Part shown: positions 38,580-49,739 of the stretch, one piece after another
How the letters are laid out: each line of letters opens with the position of its first letter
Position numbering within the stretch: the first letter of the stretch is position 1
Source: Ridgeia piscesae
Lineage: Eukaryota; Annelida; Polychaeta; Sabellida; Siboglinidae
Length of the DNA stretch: 64,000 nucleotides
Assembly (NCBI GenBank): GCA_025642075.2
Contig: JAODUO010001625.1
Location: 18,556-82,555, forward strand
Direction: 5' to 3'
Made by a program: the position numbers and the translations under genes
Notes under the pieces: model-generated
Databases searched by the model: none
The model's input: the letters and a program-made list of their open reading frames with translations, nothing else
What the model was told of the DNA's origin: nothing

Positions 38580-39892
38580 CTGTGACCGAAGCCGCCGTGT
38601 TGGCAGAAATTATGTTATGGTTCTGATCTGGTCCACCATTTTCCCGGAAGTTGTGGTTTGCACGAGGTAGGAAGCATCTGATTACCTTGATGACTGAGTA
38701 AAACTTAGTAAAATACGACAATATGAAAAGGATGTCAGGTGGAAACCAAAGAGTAATGAGATTTTGCTACAATCCTGTCATAAACATAAAAACGTTATCA
38801 GTTTTCCGAAGTGAAAAAACTAAAAGATACGAAGTTACCACACTAACTTTGTACACTTGTGAAAAGACAGCTCTATTCATCTCGTTGAAATGGTAAACGG
38901 AACGAAAGGACCGTATTACCTTAGTAAAACACGAACACATTACAAGGTCATCGCATCAAAACACTAAAATCAGTTTATGGCTGTGGTCGAAGTGTGTCTA
39001 ACCCTAATTAGTGGTTGTTTTGTCAGTGAGATGGCGCTAGCATCAAATGTTGTGTTAGAGTTGTCCGCTAGATGGTGCTAGCTTTCAAAGTTGTGTCGTC
39101 ACAACTCAACATGTGTTATAACAGGAGAAATAACAAGTAATACGGTTTGCACATTTTTATTCAAGTAAACACAATCATTCATTTATAACGTATCGTCAAC
39201 GCAGACACGCTTGTTTGTTACCGTAACCACGGAGGCTAATCATAACACAATATGCATGTCCGAGGTTCTATTCACTGCAGTAACTTGGTACAATGTGCCT
39301 ACAGAACTGTGTTGTTAATAAATACGAAATGTCGCAAACACGATTGTGGGTGCTGCCTCTCGCAAAGTTTCTGGGTGGACAACCTCAAGATGACACAATC
39401 ATCCAATAAGGTTTGCACATTTATATAAACAATGTATTTACAGGTCATTCCCAAAGCAGCTACCTAACCTAACGCTGAACACTATTTCGCCGTTGCTCTG
39501 CAGAACACATTTATTTACAAGTCGTCCTACAAAGCGGCAAGTATCATACGTTTAACATTATGTCGCCATCGCTCTGGAGGAGACTCCTCTAACCAACTCA
39601 ACTCTTGATGGCGTCCAACTGTTCGGACACCACGTCGGATTGTCTAAGATCTAACTCTAGTAAAAGAGTCAACCAGTCTATTATGACTGCAGGGGTAGTT
39701 AACTTTCTCCACAGCCTCGTGAAAGTGCATGTCAATTTATATGTCATCAGGCAAGAGACAATCGTGTTGAAGTTGACTATCGTGGTCTATCTCGCAACAG
39801 TAGCAGCTCAGCTCAGCGACACCGCATGCAATATGACGTGGAAGCGTCTTCTTCATTTCGTTAACAGGAAAGTCAATGGTAATGTTCACCTT
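38580..39892 (-). repeat. Foldback element, right arm (~1.31 kb)
   Basis: Inverted copy of 35541-36800, about 50 bases longer through small indels. It carries a decayed antisense copy of the Cys/His ORF (39560-39890). The arm stops exactly where an RTE LINE fragment begins. Confidence 0.9.
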
Positions 39893-40250
39893 AGACGAAG
39901 AAGAAGTCTCATATGCCCTAATACACCACGTGAGATACAACAAATTCTACATGAATTGGCTGATGAAAGTGAAAATCAGGGTCTGAAGATGAACAAGTCA
40001 ATGACAAAGGTGATGATGAAAAACGACACACCAATATATGTCAACAACACTCAGATCGAGAACGTTAAAAGCTACATCTACATGGGACAGAGATACAGCA
40101 CCAGAGACAAAAACCAAGAAAAGTAGATTCAAAGAAGAATTACGGCCGGAAGACAGCATTCGCCAAGTATCGCGACATCTTCAAGGGTAACATTAGGACA
40201 TGTTTGAAGAGTAGTAATTCATTTGTTCTTTCAGCAATGCGATATTTTTG
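39893..40250 (+). mobile_element. RTE-like LINE family 2 fragment (RT thumb region)
   Basis: An open frame in line with the other family-2 copies reads ICPNTPREIQQILHELADES, GLKMNKSMTKVMM, and YVNNTQIENVKSYIYMGQRY. These are the residues that follow the catalytic FADD box in the reverse transcriptase. The FADD box itself is missing because the fragment starts at the foldback boundary. It ends near 40250 with a frameshifted FKGNI..TCLK segment. Confidence 0.8.
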
Positions 40251-40907
40251 AGGTTGTGAACTTAAAATTGATAATGGTGTATGTCTGTTTCATCTCATCA
40301 TTTGACATAGCACAATAGAGCAATTGTTTTCATAAGATGAGTTTAAGCTGACATGTCATGTGCAACCTCTGTATAACTACATTATAGTACACTAGACGTT
40401 GTGCGTTGCGTATTAAAGTATAGAAACATTCAGTAACGGAAATATACAATAAATGGTGATATCGGTTTGACCACCACAATACCTTTGACCACAATAAGTA
40501 AACAAGACAAGAGTTACGTCCACAGATAAAAACCAAATTCAGCATATATGTATATCGTACAATAATTCTAGCCTGTCTTCAATCTTGGCCTGAGTGACTC
40601 GGCCATTTTGACTAATATAGTAATAACTAACCGATGTTCCATGGTAATCTACTGTCCAACTAAGTTGTGAAGTAATTACTAAGTTGGATGACATACATAT
40701 TATGTCCGTTATCAGGATTACATCCGTTAACTATTACTTGAAATTACCCACAGGAGCCTACTATACTATCAACACCCTGAGTACACAAGCCTGCTATACT
40801 CTGACGAGAATAACAACTAAATAATTAATCAATAATTTGTACCGCCAGGAGACTGCCTTGTCATTCTAACTAAGTTCATATAAATATATGCGATAACACG
40901 GGTGTAG
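40251..40907. other. AT-rich intron sequence, nothing recognised
   Basis: No repeats or coding signals recognised. Confidence 0.5.
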
Positions 40908-41117
40908 TCAGAGAGGGAGGCAAGGCTCCGCAATCCTGGACAAATGTGTATCGGAGGGGGGAGGTGGACTGACAGCCTGATTCATAGTGTCACAAAGTGC
41001 AGTGGGTTTCAGGATGTCTGTGTACGATTTGCATTTTGTTGTAATTATTTTCTTAGCATCATAGTCGTCAGGGATGACAATGTGTTCATGTTCCATTGTC
41101 TTTTTTCTTCCTCTCAT
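40908..41117 (-). other. Possible coding fragment of unknown origin, antisense to the host gene
   Basis: A 69-residue frame with protein-like composition: a basic start (MRGRKKTMEHEH), IVIPDDYDAKKII, a lysine/cysteine segment (TTKCKSYTDI), and a Pro-rich end (VSPPPPSD). No family recognised. It could be a piece of a transposon ORF1 or an unrelated exon. No convincing splice sites were identified. Confidence 0.25.
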
Positions 41118-41255
41118 CTTTGTCTTACTATGTTCTATGTCGGCAGTCTCCTTCTTCTCTCACTCTTTCTATGTCACTTTTAATGCAATCCCCATCGCAG
41201 TTTCGGAGCGTATTGTTTAATCCGCGTTCCGTACGCCAGCGACCTTTCTTTACAG

Positions 41256-41400
41256 GACCTGCATCGACGCAAATGAACACAACGGCTAACATTTCTACGC
41301 AAATAGAAACAACTAACACACCGACCACCGACATCGCTACGATACCATTTATCATTGCTGGAATATGTGGATTGGTCGCCTTAGCCCTTATTGCTACTGG
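41256..41400 (+). CDS. Exon: Thr-rich stalk and transmembrane helix
   Basis: A 145-base exon with acceptor ctttctttacag (ending 41255). It enters in phase 1, matching the TSP1 exons, and leaves in phase 2 at donor gtgcgt (from 41401). The first part is an extracellular stalk rich in Thr with two N-glycosylation sequons (NTT, NIS). The second part is a single hydrophobic helix beginning IPFIIAGICG and ending LALIATG, long enough to span a membrane. Together they make the protein type I single-pass. If the intron after it were retained, translation would stop after a short CVYYTACF tail at 41426, giving a form without the long cytoplasmic tail. Whether further ectodomain exons lie in the preceding 9-kb intron cannot be excluded, but none was seen. 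Confidence 0.8.
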
Positions 41401-41828
41401 GTGCGTTTATTACACAGCATGTTTTTAAGAGGATCATATAAGCAGAATACACATGTATATGGTTTTTAACTGTATTTTTTAAGTATTACTAATTACTGCA
41501 TTTCCATGATTATCTTTCATTAATACACCAACGACGTCCTATATTGAGATCTTCCTTGACCTATCGGCTTCTGCTGTACCAACTGATGACGTGTTAAAAC
41601 ACACAACATTGCTTGATAACTTGCGTATGTCCTATTCCGATAGATGCATATCTTGAGTTATTTTCTCCATGTATTTTGAAAATGATACACACCTACCATA
41701 TCATTGTAGCGCCGAAGTTAAAGTATACGTCAACGTTGCCAAAGCCGCGCTGATGGACGGAACCCTAATACTAATAATGATAACATATAATGTTGACATC
41801 ACGAGATGAGGGCATGCCGTTACGGTAT

Positions 41829-43690
<1,862 letters not shown>

Positions 43691-43752
43691 AATTTGCCAT
43701 GTTTTTTCTTAACCACACAAGACACATTGCTTAATGTAAAACAGAACTAGAG

Positions 43753-43757
<5 letters not shown>

Positions 43758-43826
<69 letters not shown>
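43758..43826. repeat. (TA)n microsatellite
   Basis: Pure TA followed by a short (TG)n run, 145 bases upstream of the tail exon. Confidence 0.95.
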
Positions 43827-43839
<13 letters not shown>

Positions 43840-43970
43840 ATTGTTATGCATGCCATATTAGTAAGTCTTTGTATACAGATATAATAAATAGTAATAATAG
43901 TATTAAAGCATGATAACAAATGCATAACATTTCCTATATCTCAATAATTATAAGTATAATATATTTACAG

Positions 43971-44127
43971 ATGTTTTTTTGCAAAATGCAAGAAGACAAA
44001 CAAGGAGGAGGAAATGGGAGAAAATGAGGAGGAAACTTGGACATTGCTTGACCAGCTTTCTCTGGGAACGACTGACATGGATTTCGCCTCTGTTTTATCG
44101 TGGTTTGAAGATAGTATACCGAAATAG
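43971..44127 (+). CDS. Exon: cytoplasmic tail and stop codon
   Basis: Acceptor tatatttacag ends at 43970. The exon enters in phase 2, joining the membrane exon (gg plus a gives Gly), and reads to TAG at 44125-44127. The 51-residue tail starts CFFAKCKK, a basic stop-transfer segment with two membrane-near cysteines that could be palmitoylated. It continues with an acidic run (KEEEMGENEEE) and ETWTLLDQL, which fits the [DE]xxxL[LI] sorting motif recognised by AP adaptor complexes. It ends with a mixed acidic/aromatic segment (DMDFASVLSWFEDSIPK). The open frame is short, but its phase match with the membrane exon and the classic juxtamembrane composition make it convincing. No kinase, death or TIR domain is present. 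Confidence 0.75.
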
Positions 44128-44372
44128 AGGTACCAGTGAATGCAAATCAAAACGTTCGCACGCGTATACGTGAATACAAATGCGTCACATTATTCAACTA
44201 AAGATGTGAAAATATGTTTAATTATGATACCAAGTGGAATATGTGATCTGTCCCAGCTGACAACGGCAACAATCGTGAGAAAGTGAGGCAGCTACCGCTG
44301 TCGTATGAACGAGTTTGAGACCACTGCAAAAACGTACCGCTAGACAAAACAAATAACAACGTATTGTCACAT

Positions 44373-44378
44373 AATAAA
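44373..44378 (+). terminator. Candidate polyadenylation signal of the host gene
   Basis: AATAAA, 246 bases after the stop codon. It is the first canonical hexamer downstream of the stop. The AT-rich setting makes chance occurrence likely. Confidence 0.3.
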
Positions 44379-44415
44379 TATCGTATTGTCATTTTCAACA
44401 TTGCCGCCAATTATT

Positions 44416-44420
<5 letters not shown>

Positions 44421-44480
<60 letters not shown>
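44421..44480. repeat. (TA)n microsatellite
   Basis: About 60 bases of pure TA. Confidence 0.95.
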
Positions 44481-44484
<4 letters not shown>

Positions 44485-44727
44485 TTTTATATGTAAATAA
44501 CACGGATTGTTCTTGTACACACTAGCGTAATATATTTTCTCCAGGGGCCGTCACATTAACAATGCAGTAATGCCTGCTTCACTCTGGACTTGTTTCTTCA
44601 CTATGTCCTTGTACCGATATCCGCACGTACTTCTACGTAGTGTTACGCATTGGTAAACGCAACATTATTTCTAACTATTTTTCCAAGATGGCCCCCATTT
44701 ATAAATTAATGTAAGCATTCATTTTAG

Positions 44728-44826
44728 ATCGCATATTGGCGTGTTCTTGCAATCAGCACGCCAGAAAAATTGATACATTGGAGGAAGAAACGTTACACAA
44801 ATTACGCAATCTGTGCCTGGCCGAAG
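44728..44826 (+). other. Exon-like segment, phase 1-1, orphan
   Basis: Ninety-nine bases between acceptor cattcattttag (ending 44727) and donor gtgtgc (from 44827). The segment is open throughout in a phase 1-1 frame that reads ILACSCNQHARK, IDTLEEETLHKL, RNLCLAE. It is 600 bases beyond the host gene's stop, so it would need an alternative transcript or belong to a neighbouring gene. It does not fit the phase-2 exit of the membrane exon. Three cysteines and a short amphipathic helix are visible, but no known domain. Confidence 0.3.
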
Positions 44827-45092
44827 GTGTGCGTTTCTATATAATACTGCTCAGTAGCCACACCCATTAATCTCAGACTAATGTATGTGAACAATTTTGA
44901 GGGGTAGTGACGCCTCGTACAGATTGTTAAGTCTCACAATTACCCTAATGGGCGTTTGGTTAACGACGCCACGGTAAATAAATAAGACTTACATTCACTT
45001 GCATGTCAGAGACGTTACGAACGCAAGACCTACTTCATGATCAGCCCTGTATCCGCAACTAACCCCAACACACAATAAACGTGTTGTCTTAC

Positions 45093-45371
45093 CACGAACT
45101 AACAATCGCAGAAGTCCAAAGTCGGCTTGTCAGCAAACACGCTGAGGCAACGACACAGGCAGTGAACGGCACCTGGCGCAGACGAGGCAGTACGGAGTAG
45201 AGGGTGGCCTGTACCAGCTGCATCCAGGTGGTGTCGCGTCGCGTGCATCCGTTCATGGAGACGCAGTCAAAGATCAGTGATGCAGCCTGGGTGTTACCCG
45301 AGTTCCCCAGCCAGGACGTCGGCAGACTGTCACAGGCCGACCAAGCCGTCCAAACTTCCCGTGATGCATAG
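45093..45371 (-). other. Possible minus-strand exon, unknown product
   Basis: A GC-rich 279-base segment open on the minus strand, bounded by acceptor cttgttacag and donor gtaaga with matching phase 2-2. Readable pieces are EVWTAWSACDSLPTSWLGN, LIFDCVSMNGCTRRDTTW, and LYSVLPRLRQVPFTACVV. The EVWTAWSAC start looks superficially like a TSP1 opening, but the cysteine pattern does not continue. It could equally be a captured gene fragment in the surrounding repeats. Confidence 0.3.
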
Positions 45372-45929
45372 CTGTAACAAGGAAAGATACCAAAGTAGAT
45401 TCCGCACATATGATGAAATGCAAGCGACACAAGGGCAAATTCGCTGCTGGAAACTGTCCGCATGTGAGAAAACGAATAGGGCGCCCAACAGCAGTTGTTG
45501 GGCACAGTGTAAATAAAAACGGAACAACCTAGGCAACGAGTGACCGGTACAGTTAGGTCACAATGTCTGCTGACGAGTGTCTCCTCGTCCACGGCAGACC
45601 TACAAACAAAATAAACAACCACCAACGCAGAGTCTATCATGATGGCTGAACAAAACCTAGGGAAGGCCAAGTACACGCAGCCATGACCGTGAGACGGCGA
45701 AGAATATAACGGAAACATGTCTGCATGTTCACACATGCAGACTTGCACGAAGCCATGACAATGCAATGAAGAACTAATGTAACAACAGTTTGCACCGAAT
45801 CACTTCAGACATGGTATATACGCACTGAGCAAGTCGCACCATGTCACGCGCAGATACAACTTGACTAGCGTCAAGCAGGCAAACTATGTCACACCACCCA
45901 ATGTCCACGCACACGTGAACACAAATCGT
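45372..45929. other. Unassigned sequence
   Basis: Minus-strand open frame continues to 45766, but its sequence upstream of the candidate exon (Cys/His/Phe-rich) does not look conserved or domain-like. Confidence 0.4.
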
Positions 45930-46800
45930 ACATGTTCAAACACACATAATATGTTACACCAAATCAACTGCCCAAACATGTTAGATATTGGCCAGTTTAC
46001 AGCCACTGCCAAACCGTAACAGACGCTCAAACCTGGTGGAAGAGTCCATGGTCATCGATCATGACATCAAAGCATGCGCCAAAATAATGTAGAATAGGGT
46101 GGGAGCGTATAATACAAATACTTTTTCATGCTAGAGAAAGACATGAGCACAGAAAAAGTCACCAAACAAGGAGGCCATGGATCGTGAGCAAAGTATTTGA
46201 CAAACAAACACCTACCATAACCAGGGTGACACGGGTCATAAGTACAGACGATGGCACACCGTAACATACGCCCAAACAAGGACTGGAAGCCAAAGTGATT
46301 ATATCCTCCAGAACATGCGTCACAACAATTGAACATGGCACATAAACACGATCCACCTAGAACAGGCATGCATAATATGGAAATGGGGCACCTTTGTAGA
46401 ATAGAGCGGACCGCATCAAGCGCCCAAACTTTTCTAACATGGTTATATTAATATACGCAGTCTGACTACATCCTGCGCGCAGAAAGTGGGGGCATGGCTT
46501 ATACACAATAGGCCGTGTATAAGGCCTGACCACAAAATCCGCCCAAACAATTCGGACATGGTTTAAAAGTATTCAAGTGAGTCGACCAACACATGTGCCG
46601 CAGTAATGTGGACATGGTGCAAATGCAATCACTGTGGCGACCATAACGCGCGCCCAGACAATATCAATACAGTTCAAAAGCAAGCAGTTCGAACACAGGC
46701 CAAATGAAACCACTAAGATCGACCATAACAAACGCTCAAGGAATGTGAACATGGTTCAAGATCAGTGACGCAAACAATCTGAACATGAAGAAAGGAAATG
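45930..46800. repeat. Highly degenerate tandem repeat, ~55-80 bp spacing
   Basis: Recurring words are 'cgcccaaac', 'aacatgg.tcaaa', 'cgaccataacacgc' and 'atgtggacatgg'. The order is kept but spacing varies. No gene is present. Confidence 0.55.
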
Positions 46801-47323
46801 CACCTGTGCAGAAGACCATACGGACAAAGTAAGAACAGCAGCCCAATAGCACATTGACGCAAGTATCTGGCACGCAAAGCTGGGATTCCGGCAACCGGTG
46901 TACAACGAATGTTAAAGGTTCCCCAATTGAATACGTCCTGTCTACCTATGACAGACAGCCGATGGAAACACCTGATAAAACATCAGCGTACGCCATATGT
47001 GAACCGCGACCAATAAAATGTGACACGCACACTGGCCCGGAAGTCTGCCGGCACCGGATACAAATTCATGAACGTTGTGTGATATTGGAATCTGGCTTAA
47101 AAAACGTGGCGCCAGAGAAACACCAGTGCATATCAAATGGTTAGAACATTCCAGAGAAGAATTTGGCACTTGAACCTGGCATTTAGACGGTCAGGAGTAT
47201 GGCGACAGAGAACACACCTGTGCACATGCGTGGTAGAGAGCATCCCAAAGAGACATGTTACACTGGCATCCGGCAAAACTGCCAACAGTCTTGGCACCAG
47301 GTAAAACATCAGTATACCACGCC
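46801..47323. repeat. Diverged fringe of the 99-bp satellite
   Basis: Words of the satellite ('ttggcaccaggtaaaacatcagtata', 'ggcgccagagaaacaccagtg') appear at irregular spacing together with unrelated sequence. Confidence 0.5.
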
Positions 47324-47575
47324 GCCGCTCGATCGACGTTTGCAGCAACGGCATCGATGGCTTGATGCAGAAGTTGATCGCTGGCGTCGAGGCGTTCTTC
47401 GACAGCAGTGGAGACAGCCTCTACCAAGGTATGCAATAGGCCGGGCTCGATCGGCACCCCGTGACCTGATACTCGCACAGTAGCTGGGGTAGGAGTCAAT
47501 AAGGGCCGTGCCGTCGCCGATCTCGTTTTCGCCCGGGTGGCGTAGAGCGAATTCATACTATGACAATCGAAACAG
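47324..47575 (-). other. GC-rich open segment embedded in the satellite
   Basis: About 250 bases replace the middle of one satellite unit. On the minus strand they are open and protein-like: MNSLYATRAKTRSATARPLL, PATVRVSGHGVPIEPG, LLHTLVEAVSTAVEERLDA, and DQLLHQAIDAVAANVDRAAA. The latter part would form an amphipathic helix. It may be the N-terminal piece of a retrotransposon Gag or a captured exon. A possible acceptor (gattgtcatag) and donor (gtatac) flank it. Confidence 0.35.
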
Positions 47576-47603
47576 GTCATATTTCACTGACTTCTGGACA
47601 ATA

Positions 47604-48717
47604 ACGGCCAAAATACTTGGCATCAGGTGGAATATCAGTGTATTACGCCAGCAAATAACGCACAGCTGGAAAAGAAGATAGTACAATGAGACAAATGGTT
47701 TGTAACGGCCAATATACTTGGCGCCAGGTATAACATCAGTGTATTATGTCGGCAAAACACACACAGCTGGATAAGACGACACCTCACTGACAAATGGCTT
47801 GCAACGGCCAATATACTTGGCGCCAGGTATAACATCAGTGTATTACGCCGGCAAAACACACACAGCTGGACAAGACGACACCTCACTGACAAATGGCTTG
47901 TAACGGCCAATATACTTGGCGCCAGGTATAACATCAGTGTATTACGCCGGCAAAACACACACAGCTGGACAAGACGACACCTCACTGACAAATGGCTTGT
48001 AACGGCCAATATACTTGGCGCCAGGTATAACATCAGTGTATTACGCCGGCAAAACACACACAGCTGGACAAGACGACACCTCACCGACAAATGGCTTGTA
48101 ACGGCCAATATACTTGGCGCCAGGTATAACATCAGTGTATCACGTCGGCAAAACACACACAGCTGGACAAGACGACACCTCACTGACAAATGGCTTGTAA
48201 CGGCCAATATACTTGGCGCCAGGTATAACATCAGTGTATCACGTCGGCAAAACACACACAGCTGGACAAGACGACACCTCACCGACAAATGGCTTGTAAC
48301 GGCCAATATACTTGGCGCCAGGTATAACATCAGTGTATCACGTCGGCAAAACACACACAGCTGGACAAGACGACACCTCACTGACAAATGGCTTGTAACG
48401 GCCAATATACTTGGCGTCAGGTATAACATCAGTGTATTATGTCGGCAAAACACACACAGCTGGACAAGACGACACCTCACTGACAAATGGCTTGTAACGG
48501 CCAATATACTTGGCGCCAGGTATAACATCAGTGTATTACGCCGGCAAAACACACACAGCTGGACAAGACGACACCTCACTGACAAATGGCAGGTAACGGC
48601 CAATATACTTGGCGCCAGGTATAACATTAGTGTATCACGTCGGCAAAACACACACAGCTGGACAAGACGACACCTCACTGACATGGCTTGTAACGGCCAA
48701 TATACTTGGCGCCAGGT
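47604..48717. repeat. 99-bp satellite, about 11 copies
   Basis: Units start with 'aacggccaatatacttggcg' and contain 'ccaggtataacatcagtgta', 'gccggcaaaacacacacagc' and 'tggacaagacgacacctcac'. Period is 99 bases and internal copies are almost identical. Because 99 is divisible by three and lacks minus-strand stops, a 349-residue minus frame of 33-residue repeats (LSVRCRLVQLCVFCRR...) runs through it. I regard that frame as incidental. Confidence 0.95.
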
Positions 48718-48719
48718 AG

Positions 48720-49134
48720 TCTCGCTTAACCGACTGTCAGTCGGCTGCGAAACTACGCCAAGAAGACGATCTGATAACTTTGCCAGCCTTTGAATATTAT
48801 CCGTGTGGGGCTAAACAATGCTGCCATTTCACGGATACTGTTTAATCCTGCCGTAATTCCTACTTAAAAAACCCTGAAAATTTGTATTTATATTTCTTTG
48901 TTTGTTAGTATAAGTTTAGTTTTGAATAGTTTTATAATACAGCATTATCGGCTAAAAACAGTATCGTTATTTTATTTGTTATTTCAAATTCGGCCTGAAA
49001 ACCAATCAGGGTCTCTACCCTAATCTGGGGTAAAGCCGCACTAGCGGTTACAACTGCAGCCCATTAATTCCCACAGGCAGGGTGGAGGGGCTTAAAAGTT
49101 CCGCCACCTCTCGGAGCCTGGGTAACCGAGGTTA
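48720..49134. mobile_element. 415-bp insertion in the satellite, 12-bp target-site duplication
   Basis: Interrupts a satellite unit. The 12 bases before it (48708-48719, ggcgccaggtag) are repeated after it (49135-49146, ggcaccaggtag) with one mismatch, although the satellite unit has this word only once. The insert begins TCTCGCTTAACCGACTGTC with a small palindrome (ccgactgtcagtcgg) and ends ..gtaaccgaggtta. No ORF, tRNA box or poly-A is obvious. A short retroposon or a deletion derivative are both possible. Confidence 0.6.
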
Positions 49135-49390
49135 GGCACCAGGTAGAACATCAGTGTATTACGCCGGCAAATAACGCATAGCTGAAACAGACGACACCGA
49201 TCGCCAGCATGGGACCCGTACGTGGCAACGACATCTGAGGATGCGTGGTCATTAGCATCCCAAGTGAAACATACGCCGGTGTACGTCACGCGTATACAGG
49301 AGGTAAACCAACTGTATGCAAATGAAACGGTGGAAACTAGACACCAGACTAATCCCGGTGTGTAGACAATAGCGAAGTGAACATGACACT
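49135..49390. repeat. Last, diverged satellite copies
   Basis: Contains 'ccaggtagaacatcagtgta', 'ttacgccggcaaataacgc' and 'gacgacaccgatcgccag', then unrelated sequence. Confidence 0.6.
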
Positions 49391-49722
<332 letters not shown>

Positions 49723-49739
49723 GCCCAAAAAGACACCTG

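Larger units (their letters stand above)
32340..39893 (+). mobile_element. Unclassified composite foldback element with RPA-like gene
   Basis: About 7.5 kb that I read as one element or insertion. It comprises a direct-repeat array (32345-34540), a broken RPA-like ORF (34786-35364), a second broken ORF (35541-35967), and a 4.35-kb foldback (35541-39892) with a tandem core. Unity is inferred because repeat words from the foldback arms ('taaatacatgtgttgtg', 'ggttaggta.c.gctttgggaatgacc') also occur upstream at 34108-34240, between the array and the gene. GC is higher than in the flanks. No transposase, polymerase, integrase or capsid gene is seen. The right end is abrupt, at a 5'-truncated RTE LINE piece; the left end lies about 60 bases after the TSP1 module 3 exon and is imprecise. 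Host relatives are unknown to me. Confidence 0.55.

Noticed and set aside
45093..45371. Fourth TSP1 exon, on the minus strand
   Set aside because: Only the opening EVWTAWSAC resembles TSP1. The CxxTC, CGGG-like and terminal NPC features are missing, and the strand is opposite to the gene.
47635..48684. 349-residue minus-strand repeat protein
   Set aside because: It follows from a 99-bp satellite whose length is a multiple of three. No start context, signal peptide or domain supports it.
48720..49134. Helitron end (starts with TC)
   Set aside because: The 12-bp flanking duplication argues against Helitrons, which make none, and no CTRR end with hairpin was found.
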